NCBI GenBank assembly: GCA_003224085.1
Contig: QHYK01000073.1
Span: 1-50,494, forward strand
Direction: 5' to 3'
Length of the DNA stretch: 50,494 nt
Origin: Acidobacteriota bacterium
GTDB taxonomy: Bacteria; Acidobacteriota; Terriglobia; Acidiferrales; UBA7541
In this document: one piece after another, positions 43,100-50,494 of the stretch
Layout: each line of letters begins with the position of its first letter
Position numbering within the stretch: the first letter of the stretch is position 1
Notes under the pieces: model-generated
Seen by the model: only the letters and a program-made list of their open reading frames with translations
Told to the model about the DNA's origin: nothing
Database searches by the model: none
Position numbers and translations under genes: made by a program

Positions 43100-43149
43100 T
43101 TGGTAGGTAGACAATCTTCTTACCCCTATGCGAGCATTCTACATACCAA
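43100..43149. promoter_or_regulatory. Inverted repeat, candidate PadR operator
   Basis: TTGGTAGGTAGA (43100-43111) and TCTACATACCAA (43138-43149) are reverse complements at 11 of 12 positions, 26 bases apart. The pair begins 9 bases upstream of the PadR ATG, in the divergent region between PadR and the HlyD-type gene, which is where PadR autorepression usually acts. Two dimer sites or DNA looping would suit the wide spacing. Confidence 0.55.
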
Positions 43150-43323
43150 AGAAGGTAAGGAAACCGCATTTCTCATTCGGGGGTCTGGCCGTCCCAGGCG
43201 GCGCCCTGGCGAGGTCTCGGGGAAGGCATAACAAAGTGCAGCGGTTACAGGCAGGACGCTCGGGATCGCGACCGCGAACTAGGCACCTCCGCCCGGCCGG
43301 CGAAGCAGCCCTTGGCGTGTGAG

Positions 43324-43474
43324 ACATGTGGGGCTAACATGTTCGGAGATGGGACGGGCAATCCCATTATCGGGTAATCGGCGTAAGGCCCTGGCCCGGG
43401 AAACCGGCTAATTCCATGACGCTATGGGACTTAATCAAGGGAACTTTGGGCACGAGAGTTGCGTTTTAACGCAA
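43324..43474. promoter_or_regulatory. Palindromes in the upstream region of the HlyD-type gene
   Basis: The gene-free stretch 43150-43489 contains ACATGT twice (43324-43329, 43337-43342), able to form a six-pair stem around GGGGCTA. Close to the gene is the near-palindrome TTGCGTTTTAACGCAA (43459-43474; TTGCGTT and AACGCAA match exactly), ending 15 bases before ATG 43490. The latter position suits an operator overlapping transcription or translation start. I could not identify a binding family. Confidence 0.4.
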
Positions 43475-43489
43475 AGAACGGACATTAAT

Positions 43490-44749
43490 ATGGATATCCA
43501 ACGACCTTCCAACGCCCGAGCCAAGAAAATTCGCCGGATTATCTACGGCTCGGTTGCCTTCCTCTTGATTGGGGGCGTGAGCTACGGGCTCTCTCGGCTG
43601 CGGCCTGCCGCGCCTACTGTCGACCGGGCCACGATCTGGACCGATGAAGTGAAACGCGGGCCCATGCTACGCGAAGTACGCGGGCTGGGAACGCTGGTTC
43701 CCGAAGACATTCGCTGGATCCCTGCGCAAACCAACGCGAGAGTGGAGAAGATCGTTCTGCGGCCCGGGGTCGACGCCGTGGTCAAGCCCGACTCCATCAT
43801 TCTGGAACTTAGCGACCCGCAAGCGCAGCGCGACATGCTGGACGCGCAATACCAGCTTAAAGGCGCGGAAGCGGACTACGCCAACCTGAAAGTTCAGGTT
43901 AACAGCCAATTGATGAATCAAAAGTCGGCCGAGGCCACCCTTCGCAGTGACTACGAACAGGCCCGCTTGCAGCATGACGTCGACGTGAAACTTCTGAAGG
44001 AGGGCATCCAATCCAGCCACATTGAGGAACTCTCGCGAGTCAAAGAAGAGCAGCTGAAGATTCGCCTGCAGCTGGAGGAAGAGCGGACACGTGTGGCGAC
44101 AGACTCTGCGGCGGCGCAGCTTGCGGCGCAGGAAGCGAAAGTGGACCAGCAGCGTGCGCTCTATACCCTGAAAAAGGTCCAGTACGATGCCTTGCACGTT
44201 CGAGCGGGAATCAACGGAGTGCTGCAGCTTGTCCCGGTGGAAGAAGGGCAGCAAGTGGTGGTCGGAACAAACCTGGCGCGGGTGGCTGATCCCAAAAGGC
44301 TCAAGGCAGAAATCAAGATACCGGAAACGCAAGCAAAGGACGTAGTGGTCGGACAAAAAGCAACGATCGATACGCGAAATGGCCTAGTAACCGGCCACGT
44401 TTTCCGAATTGATCCGTCCGTTCAGAATGGAACGGTGACCGTGGACGTCCGAATCACCGACCCTCTGCCGCAAGGGGCGCGGCCTGATTTGAGTGTTGAC
44501 GGAACGATCGAACTGGAGAATCTGAAGGACGTGCTTTATGTGGGCCGCCCGGTAAATGGTCAATCCGACAGCAAAATAGGAATTTTCAAGCTGACGGATG
44601 ATGGATCGGAAGCGACACGCGTGAACGTCGTGCTCGGGCGGAGTTCCGTGAACACGATTGAAATCCGAGACGGTTTGAAGGTCGGGGACAAGGTGATTTT
44701 GTCGGATATGTCGCAGTGGGACAACTTCGACCGTATCCGGCTCAAGTAA
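43490..44749 (+). CDS. HlyD/MacA-type periplasmic adaptor (membrane fusion protein)
   Basis: 419 residues from ATG 43490. One N-terminal membrane helix (about 15-38, IIYGSVAFLLIGGVSYGLS) anchors it. A beta-barrel/lipoyl half (ALGTLVPEDIRWIPAQTNAR-like segment, IILELSDPQAQRD) precedes a long coiled coil (about 115-225, rich in Gln/Glu/Ala: EEERTRVATDSAAAQLAAQE). The second lipoyl half (HVRAGINGVLQLVPVEEGQQ) and a barrel with IDTRNGLVTGHVFRIDPSVQ follow, then a membrane-proximal domain. It would connect the inner-membrane ABC transporter encoded downstream to an outer-membrane channel; no TolC-like gene is in the window. The permease gene starts 74 bases after its stop. The ribosome-binding site is poor; an upstream ATG at 43424 is less likely because its extension lies across the TTGCGTTTTAACGCAA palindrome. 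Confidence 0.9.
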   Translation: MDIQRPSNARAKKIRRIIYGSVAFLLIGGVSYGLSRLRPAAPTVDRATIWTDEVKRGPMLREVRGLGTLVPEDIRWIPAQTNARVEKIVLRPGVDAVVKPDSIILELSDPQAQRDMLDAQYQLKGAEADYANLKVQVNSQLMNQKSAEATLRSDYEQARLQHDVDVKLLKEGIQSSHIEELSRVKEEQLKIRLQLEEERTRVATDSAAAQLAAQEAKVDQQRALYTLKKVQYDALHVRAGINGVLQLVPVEEGQQVVVGTNLARVADPKRLKAEIKIPETQAKDVVVGQKATIDTRNGLVTGHVFRIDPSVQNGTVTVDVRITDPLPQGARPDLSVDGTIELENLKDVLYVGRPVNGQSDSKIGIFKLTDDGSEATRVNVVLGRSSVNTIEIRDGLKVGDKVILSDMSQWDNFDRIRLK

Positions 44750-44823
44750 AGAGGGCGTGTTCTCGCGGCGCGTTCGGTCTCCGCTGGAAAAGCGGAGGGG
44801 AATCTCGGGGTACGGTGACCTGG

Positions 44824-47241
44824 ATGTATACGCTTTGGCAGGACCTGCGCTACGGCGTGCGAATGCTGGCCAAGAATCCAGCGTTCACCGCAGTCGCCGT
44901 CCTGACTCTGGCCCTGGGCATCGGCGCAAACACGGCCCTATTCAGTTGCATCAACGCCTGGATTATCAAACCATTGCCTTATCCGCAATCTGACCGGTTG
45001 ATGGTGTTCGCCTCGCATGACAAAAAAAATGGATGGACCAGCGAACACATCACTTCCCGTGCGGACTTCTTCGATTTTCAGAAGCAGAACACCTCGTTTG
45101 AACAAACCGTAGCTTGGGCCGGCGCGAGTCTAAATCTCACTGGCGACGGGCGTCCCGAGTTGGTCGACGGCGGACGAGTGACTTGGAATTTCTTTGAAAC
45201 GTTGGGCGCCAAGCCAATCCTGGGACGAACCTTCACGGCGGAGGATGATCGTTCGGGAGCGCCGCACGTCGCCATTCTTAGCCAGGGACTATGGCAGGGC
45301 CGTTACGCCGGAGACCCGAAAATCGTCGGACGCAGCATCACCATCGGGGGCGAGGCGTACAGCGTGGTCGGGGTTATGCCGGGAACGTTTCAGTTTCCGC
45401 TGATGGGCATCGCGAATTTGTGGGCGCCCTTGGCTTTGACCGATAAACAGCGTGCCGACCGCAGCGGTACTTGGCTTCCCGCGTTTGGCCGGTTGAAGCC
45501 CGGCGTAATGCCAGAGCAAGCTGAAGCGGAAACGGCGGTGTTTTTTGCTGGTCTCGAAAAACAATTTCCTCAGTCGAACACCAATCTGACTTGGCTTGTC
45601 AATTCCATGACTTGGGATATTCGCCGAAAAGAAGGCGCTCCCGAGATGATGATTTGTTTCCTGGTTGTGGGGCTGGTTCTGCTGATTGCCTGCGCAAATG
45701 TGGCCAATCTGATGCTGGCCCGCGCGACAAGCCGTACGAAGGAATTCGCGGTGCGCGGAGCGCTAGGTGCGACAGAGAGGCGGCTTGCGCGTCAGCTTCT
45801 GACGGAATCGTTGATGCTGTTCCTTTTTGGGGGAGTCGGCGGAACTCTTTTCGGCTACTGCGGGATGAAGCTGATCGAGTCCTGGATCCCGGGTCACATT
45901 CGCGGATACCTCATAAATTACGGACACGTTGACCTGGATTTCGCGACGCTGGCGTTCACGCTGGGAGTCACGTTGCTGTGCGGCCTGGTCTTCGGTCTTG
46001 CGCCGGCGTTCGAGAATGCAAGGCTAGACGTTAATCGTACGCTTAAGGAGGCGTCCGGCAGTAAGCGCAGCGCGCGGCTCCGGGAAATCTTTGTAGGCGC
46101 GGAAATTGCGTTGGCCGTGGTGGTGCTCATCTCCGCAACGCTGCTGGTGAAAAGCTTTGTCATTTCCGAGCGCTCCAGTCCCGGTTACAACCCCGCGAAC
46201 GTCATGGTTGCGCAACTGGCACTGCCCAGGACGAAATACGTAAATGATTCGCAGCGGAGGGGTTTCGGTGAAGAAGTTCTGGCGCGCATCCGTGCGCTGC
46301 CGGGAGTGGTTTCGGCGGGCGCGGCCAGTAACGTGCCGTTCGGCGGGTTCGGCCAAGGCGTCGAAGTCCAGCCCGTCGGGCGTCTCCTTCAGCCCGGAGA
46401 AAGACCTGGCGCGCGCTATTCGGCCGTATCCGCCGATTATTTTGCGACGATGCAGACGGCCCTGGTCGAAGGCCGCCTTTTTAATTCTATGGATTCGCAA
46501 GGAAGTTCGCCGGTCGTGATTGTCACGCAAACCTTCGCCCGGCAATTTTGGCCGAATAAAGACCCCATTGGACAAAAAGTTCAATTTGGCGAGCAACATA
46601 CCGTCGGTACGATTGTGGGCGTAGTAGGGGACATAAAAAGAGATTACCTGCGGGAGGAGCCCGCGCGGCAGATGTACGTTCCTTTGGCGCAATTTCCTTC
46701 CTCGACATGGGGATTCGTGGTACGCACCGGGGACGACTCTACGACGATGGCGACGGCGATCCGCGACGCGATTTGGGCTTTCGACCGCGACCAGCCTGTC
46801 TCTTCGGTTGAACCCCTGGAAAACCTAATCGCTGCGGTAGACGGCGGGAACCGCGTCGTGGCTAAGCTGATGGTTTTCTTCGGGGCGCTGGCCGTATTTC
46901 TGGGTGCCATCGGGATTTATGGCGTGATGGCGCATCTGGTTTCCCAGCGAATCCGTGAGATCGGTATTCGGATGGCGCTGGGTGCCACTCCATCGCAGGT
47001 GATGCGCATGGTTGTTAGCCAGGGGCTGCAGTTGGCATTGATTGGCGTCACCGTGGGTTTGCTTGTGGCTTTGGGAGCAACTCGAGTGCTCGCCACGGAG
47101 CTTTACCGGGTGACGCCAACCGACCCTCCAACATTTGTTGGAGTCGCGGTTCTGTTTGCCGCGGTTGCGGTGGCTGCGTGTTGCATTCCCGCGCGGCGAG
47201 GTGGGCGCGTGGACCCCCTCGTGGCACTGCGATATGAGTGA
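44824..47241 (+). CDS. MacB-like ABC permease (ADOP family without prefix domain)
   Basis: 805 residues from ATG 44824 (MYTLWQDLRYGVRMLAKNPA), the usual start of prefix-less ADOP proteins. Two permease units are visible: helix 1 with AVAVLTLALGIGANTALFSC, MacB-PCD domain 1 (WNFFETLGAKPILGRTF, GVMPGTFQFPLMG), FtsX block 1 (VGLVLLIACANVANLMLARA), then unit 2 starting EIALAVVVLISATLLVKSF with its own periplasmic domain (VSADYFATMQTALVEGRLF) and a final FtsX block (IGIYGVMAHLVSQRIREIGI). The C-terminus is RRGGRVDPLVALRYE. It lies between the adaptor gene and an ATPase gene and is probably the membrane part of a MacAB-like tripartite system; substrate unknown. Confidence 0.93.
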   Translation: MYTLWQDLRYGVRMLAKNPAFTAVAVLTLALGIGANTALFSCINAWIIKPLPYPQSDRLMVFASHDKKNGWTSEHITSRADFFDFQKQNTSFEQTVAWAGASLNLTGDGRPELVDGGRVTWNFFETLGAKPILGRTFTAEDDRSGAPHVAILSQGLWQGRYAGDPKIVGRSITIGGEAYSVVGVMPGTFQFPLMGIANLWAPLALTDKQRADRSGTWLPAFGRLKPGVMPEQAEAETAVFFAGLEKQFPQSNTNLTWLVNSMTWDIRRKEGAPEMMICFLVVGLVLLIACANVANLMLARATSRTKEFAVRGALGATERRLARQLLTESLMLFLFGGVGGTLFGYCGMKLIESWIPGHIRGYLINYGHVDLDFATLAFTLGVTLLCGLVFGLAPAFENARLDVNRTLKEASGSKRSARLREIFVGAEIALAVVVLISATLLVKSFVISERSSPGYNPANVMVAQLALPRTKYVNDSQRRGFGEEVLARIRALPGVVSAGAASNVPFGGFGQGVEVQPVGRLLQPGERPGARYSAVSADYFATMQTALVEGRLFNSMDSQGSSPVVIVTQTFARQFWPNKDPIGQKVQFGEQHTVGTIVGVVGDIKRDYLREEPARQMYVPLAQFPSSTWGFVVRTGDDSTTMATAIRDAIWAFDRDQPVSSVEPLENLIAAVDGGNRVVAKLMVFFGALAVFLGAIGIYGVMAHLVSQRIREIGIRMALGATPSQVMRMVVSQGLQLALIGVTVGLLVALGATRVLATELYRVTPTDPPTFVGVAVLFAAVAVAACCIPARRGGRVDPLVALRYE

Positions 47242-47326
47242 ACTTTGGTCAACCATTCAACGTAATGACCAATGGGCGGGACGGGTTTCGCGGATCGAAT
47301 TCAATAAGGTTCAATAAGGAGAAGCC

Positions 47327-48037
47327 ATGGTGGAAGCAAATGGAACTCTGATCAAGATGGAAGGCGTGAAGAAGGTTTTTCTCACCGATGAAGTGGAAAC
47401 ACACGCCTTGGAGGAAATTCATCTGGAGATTCGCAAGGGGGAGTACATCTCCATTGCCGGCCCTTCAGGCTGCGGCAAGTCCACGCTGCTCTCGATTCTA
47501 GGGCTGCTCGATTCTCCCACCGACGGCAATTACAAGCTGAACGGCCAGCCGGTGGCGAAACTTACGATCAGTGAACGCACGCGGATCCGCAACCGCGAAA
47601 TCGGGTTTATCTTCCAGGCGTTTAACTTGATCGGGGACCTCACGGTCTATGAGAACGTCGAACTGCCGCTGACCTACCGCGGCACGGGCGCTGCCGAACG
47701 GAAGCAGAAAGTCCAGCAGGCCCTCGAGCGCGTGGGCATGGCCCACCGCTTGCGGCATTACCCGTCGCAGCTCTCCGGCGGTCAACAGCAGCGCGTGGCC
47801 GTGGCGCGCGCGTTGGTCGGTGACCCGCTGATCCTGATGGCGGACGAGCCTACCGGGAACCTCGACTCGAAAAACGGCGAAGCGGTGATGGAGCTGCTCC
47901 GCGACCTGCACCGTAACGGCGCAACCGTCTGCATGGTTACGCACGACCAGCGTTATGCCAACTTTGCGGAGCGTACCATCCACCTTTTCGACGGCCGCAT
48001 TGTCGAGGAGACTCAGGAAGCCCAGGTCGGGGCCTGA
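47327..48037 (+). CDS. LolD/MacB-type ABC transporter ATPase
   Basis: 236-residue cytoplasmic ATPase. Walker A is GPSGCGKST (about residues 45-53), the Q-loop lies in IGFIFQAFNLIGDLTVYENV, the signature is LSGGQQQRVAVARAL, Walker B is LILMADEPTGNLD, and the switch His is in VCMVTHDQRY. The sequence order and the NLDSKNGEAVMELL stretch are those of the LolD/MacB/FtsE branch that energises permeases with large periplasmic domains. AAGGAG lies six bases before the ATG. It follows one permease gene by 85 bases and precedes another by 15, so it may serve both, and possibly the PadR-linked permease as well, since that one has no adjacent ATPase. Confidence 0.95.
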   Translation: MVEANGTLIKMEGVKKVFLTDEVETHALEEIHLEIRKGEYISIAGPSGCGKSTLLSILGLLDSPTDGNYKLNGQPVAKLTISERTRIRNREIGFIFQAFNLIGDLTVYENVELPLTYRGTGAAERKQKVQQALERVGMAHRLRHYPSQLSGGQQQRVAVARALVGDPLILMADEPTGNLDSKNGEAVMELLRDLHRNGATVCMVTHDQRYANFAERTIHLFDGRIVEETQEAQVGA

Positions 48038-48052
48038 CGCGCAGGAGGCGGC

Positions 48053-50494
48053 ATGGGCACAGTTTGGCAGGACATCCGCTACGCTGGGCGCATGCTGTGG
48101 AAACATCGGCTTGCGACTGTGGTTTCCCTGTGGGCATTCGCCGTGGGCATGGGCGCAAATACCGCCATGTTCAGCCTTGCCGAGGCTTTTCTGCTCCATC
48201 CCGCGCCGTTTGAAAACGCGAACCGCATCGTTGCCCTGGTCGATTCCCGCCCGCAGCAGGACATCGACATGAACGGCATTGCCCCGGCCACCTATTTCGA
48301 CTGGCAGAAAGAGGTTCGTTCGTTCGATCGTCTTGCGGCCTATGCGTGGCAGGAAGTGAATTTGACGGGAGATGGTAATCCGCAAAAGGTCCAAACTTTT
48401 CGCATTTCTGCCAACCTATTCGAGACCCTCGGCGTCCAGCCCCAACTCGGCCGTGGGTTTGTCATCGAAGAGCAAGAGCCGGGAAAGGATAGGGCAATCG
48501 TTCTCGGCCACGCCCTCTGGGAGCAACGCTACGCCTCCGACCCCCAAATCCTTGGCAAAAATATCAGAGTGGACGGCAAGAACTGTACCGTCGTTGGAGT
48601 CATGCCCAAGGGCTTTGATTTCCCATTGCCAGCCGAAGCGTGGATTCCTCTGGCCATCAGCATTGAGGGACGCCAAGGCCGCGACAGCCGGTGGCTTTGG
48701 GTGCTTGGCCGTTTGAAACCGGGCGTCTCTTTTTCGGAAGCGTCGGCGGAGATGCAAGCCATGGCGCAGCGCGAAGCCGATGCTTATCCGGACACGAACA
48801 GGGGCTGGCAGCTTCGTCCCATGCCGCTCACAACTTTCATCACCGGCAATCTCACGCGGCAGTACACGTTGTTGTTATTGGGCGCTGTTGGTTTTGTACT
48901 GTTGATTGCCTGCGCGGACGTGGCCAACGTGCAGTTCGCGCGCATGGCCGCGCGCACCAACGAATTTGCCGTGCGCACCGCGCTCGGCGGCAGCCGCTGG
49001 CGGGTTATCCGGCAATTGCTCACGGAAAGCATCCTTCTCGCTGCCAGCGGCGCCGCGCTGGGCTTGCTCATTGCGCAGTGGTGTATCCAGATGATTCTTT
49101 CCCACATGCCGCCGGATGTGGCCAAGTTCATTGCGGGATGGAAGACCATCCGACTGGATTCCAATGCATTCTTCTTTACGCTGGGGATTGTGGTGGTCAG
49201 CGGCATTTTGTCGGGAATCGCTCCGTCTTTGCTGGCATCACGCGGCAACCTGGCCGATTCGTTGAAGGAAAGCGGGCGCGGTTCCACGTCAAGTCGCGCG
49301 CGCGGCCGCGTGCGTGGGGCGCTCGTCGTTGCAGAGATTTCCCTTGCGCTGGTCTTGCTGGTGGGCGCCGGGCTGCTGGTGAAGAATTTTCAGGGTTTAT
49401 TGAACGTGAACGAAAGTTATTCGCCCCAAAGCCTGCTGACCATGAATTTGACGCTTCCGCGAGCGCGATACGCGACGCAACCGCAGCAGCTGGCGTTTTT
49501 TGAGCAAGTGCTTCGGCGGTTGAACAGCCTTCCGGGCGTGCAATCCGCTGCGATGGTGACGCACGTTCCGTACGCGAATGGCGGCGGAGCGGATGAAGAC
49601 TTTTTTTCGATCCGGGAGCACCCTGCGAATAAGCGCGGCGAGCAGCAGGATGCCATCGTTCAGAACATCGCCCCGGGTTATTTTCGCATGATGAATATCG
49701 CGCTTCGCGACGGACGGCTGCTGAGCGACGCAGACGGTCCCAACTCGGCGAAGGTTACTGTCATCAGCGAGAGCTTTGCGCGGCGATATTTTCCCGGCGA
49801 GAACCCGTTGGGCAAACACCTCAGTGCTGGCCGCAACCCAGCCGATACTTCGGACACCGGCGTCTCGGAACACCCGTGGTGGACGATCGTAGGGGTTGTG
49901 AGCGACGTGCATTACAGCTGGATCAACAAAGAAGATATCCCGACGATTTACGGTTCGTTCCGGCAATGGCCGCCGTACTACACGACAATCGTTCTGCGCG
50001 CTGCCAGCGAACCTACTCAGCTGATTTCCGCGGTCCACGCGGAAATTGCAGCGGTCGATCCCGAACTCCCGCTCTACAACATCAAGCCCATGGACCGGGT
50101 CATCACCGAATCCATCATTGGAATCGCCTACGTTGCCGCCATGATGGCGGTCCTCGGAGTCATGGCCTTGGTACTCGCGTCTGTCGGTGTATTCGGCGTG
50201 ATGTCGTACTCCGTGAGCGAGCGCGTTCATGAGATTGGCGTGCGCATGTCGCTTGGGGCGCAGACCGGGGACATCGTGCAAATGGTGTTGCGGAGCGGCA
50301 TGCTTTTGACCATCATCGGCTTAGCGATCGGACTGCCCGTCGCATTCGTCCTGGCGCTCGCGCTATCCTCCTTGCTATTTGGCGTAAAGGCCGCCGATCC
50401 ATTTTCGTTCATCGGCTTGCCTCTCTTGCTTACGGCAGTCGCAGCCCTGGCGTCGTATTTGCCCGCGCGGCGTGCAGCGCGCGTTGATCCGCTC
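48053..50494 (+). CDS. MacB-like ABC permease (ADOP family), 3' end outside window
   Basis: ATG 48053 has AGGAGG (48043-48048) four bases upstream, and the frame stays open for 814 codons to the last base of the window. It begins MGTVWQDIRYAGRMLWKHRL, again the prefix-less ADOP start. Unit 1 has MGANTAMFSLAEAFLLHPAP, a periplasmic MacB-PCD domain (TFRISANLFETLGVQPQLGR, GVMPKGFDFPLPAEAW) and FtsX block 1 (GAVGFVLLIACADVANVQFA). Unit 2 starts VVAEISLALVLLVGAGLLVK, then NIAPGYFRMMNIALRDGRLL and a last FtsX block (VFGVMSYSVSERVHEIGVRM). The final residues LPARRAARVDPL are near the usual C-terminus, so only a handful of residues should be missing. It is tightly linked to the ATPase gene. Confidence 0.93.
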   Translation, partial: MGTVWQDIRYAGRMLWKHRLATVVSLWAFAVGMGANTAMFSLAEAFLLHPAPFENANRIVALVDSRPQQDIDMNGIAPATYFDWQKEVRSFDRLAAYAWQEVNLTGDGNPQKVQTFRISANLFETLGVQPQLGRGFVIEEQEPGKDRAIVLGHALWEQRYASDPQILGKNIRVDGKNCTVVGVMPKGFDFPLPAEAWIPLAISIEGRQGRDSRWLWVLGRLKPGVSFSEASAEMQAMAQREADAYPDTNRGWQLRPMPLTTFITGNLTRQYTLLLLGAVGFVLLIACADVANVQFARMAARTNEFAVRTALGGSRWRVIRQLLTESILLAASGAALGLLIAQWCIQMILSHMPPDVAKFIAGWKTIRLDSNAFFFTLGIVVVSGILSGIAPSLLASRGNLADSLKESGRGSTSSRARGRVRGALVVAEISLALVLLVGAGLLVKNFQGLLNVNESYSPQSLLTMNLTLPRARYATQPQQLAFFEQVLRRLNSLPGVQSAAMVTHVPYANGGGADEDFFSIREHPANKRGEQQDAIVQNIAPGYFRMMNIALRDGRLLSDADGPNSAKVTVISESFARRYFPGENPLGKHLSAGRNPADTSDTGVSEHPWWTIVGVVSDVHYSWINKEDIPTIYGSFRQWPPYYTTIVLRAASEPTQLISAVHAEIAAVDPELPLYNIKPMDRVITESIIGIAYVAAMMAVLGVMALVLASVGVFGVMSYSVSERVHEIGVRMSLGAQTGDIVQMVLRSGMLLTIIGLAIGLPVAFVLALALSSLLFGVKAADPFSFIGLPLLLTAVAALASYLPARRAARVDPL

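Noticed and set aside
43370-43440. Riboswitch-like look (GGCCCTGGCCCGGGAAACCG region) before the HlyD-type gene
   Set aside because: No recognisable conserved core of cobalamin, TPP, SAM or other known riboswitch classes, and no convincing multi-stem fold.
1-50494. CRISPR arrays, tRNA/rRNA genes, phage or transposase genes
   Set aside because: No regularly spaced repeats, no tRNA-like cloverleaf with a CCA-type acceptor region that I could identify, and no transposase or integrase motif in any plausible frame.

Overview
The window reads as chromosomal DNA of a member of the Acidobacteriota (class Terriglobia or a near relative). This is inferred from the gene families present: Oar-type TonB receptors with a carboxypeptidase-regulatory N-terminus, TPR/CRTAC1 (ASPIC-UnbV) proteins, 'acidobacterial duplicated orphan permease' (ADOP/MacB-like) proteins beside PadR regulators, and many exported glycoside hydrolases. 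I see no rRNA, tRNA, CRISPR array or intact insertion sequence.

Positions 1-25.6 kb form a galactan/galactoside utilisation locus. A GH36 alpha-galactosidase faces left. On the plus strand follow a broken TPR-CRTAC1 gene, a large TonB-dependent receptor, a TPR lipoprotein-size exported protein, a galactose-mutarotase-fold protein, a GH30 enzyme resembling endo-beta-1,6-galactanases, a LacI-type regulator, a Tat-exported GH2 enzyme, a DUF5107-TPR protein, a sugar-porter MFS transporter, a decayed Tat-exported alkaline-phosphatase-like gene, a decayed unknown gene, and a GH27 alpha-galactosidase with two CBM35-like modules. The logic is outer-membrane capture (TonB), cleavage of beta-1,6-galactan and alpha-galactosyl decorations, import of the sugar (MFS) and LacI control. 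A near-identical 14-bp element in front of the GH30 and GH2 genes is a candidate LacI operator.

Positions 26.1-38.6 kb hold the most unusual part: four tightly packed genes for exported proteins. The first two are multicopper-oxidase (MCO) relatives in which each protein carries only half of the expected trinuclear-centre histidines. Gene 1 has HxxHxHG plus HCH...H...GM (type-1 copper set and four trinuclear His). Gene 2 has HxxHxHG plus HSH (four trinuclear His, no Cys). Together they make one complete MCO set, so a heteromeric 'split' oxidase is proposed. The third gene encodes a 2,839-residue protein that starts with ligand-poor cupredoxin-like domains and continues through Ig-like, SdrD-B/Cna-B-like, IPT/TIG and right-handed beta-helix segments; the fourth encodes a small exported protein. 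A long imperfect hairpin and a Crp/Fnr-family regulator follow.

Positions 40.0-50.5 kb hold an export/efflux region. A PadR regulator and an ADOP permease are on the minus strand with overlapping reading frames. Divergent from them are a HlyD-type periplasmic adaptor, a MacB-like permease, a LolD/MacB-type ATPase and a second permease that runs off the window end. The shared intergenic region contains an 11/12 inverted repeat next to the PadR start and a 16-bp near-palindrome next to the adaptor start.

Several genes between 2.7 and 23.1 kb carry single-base indels, two of them in homopolymers (A8, G6), so true decay and sequencing error both remain possible there.
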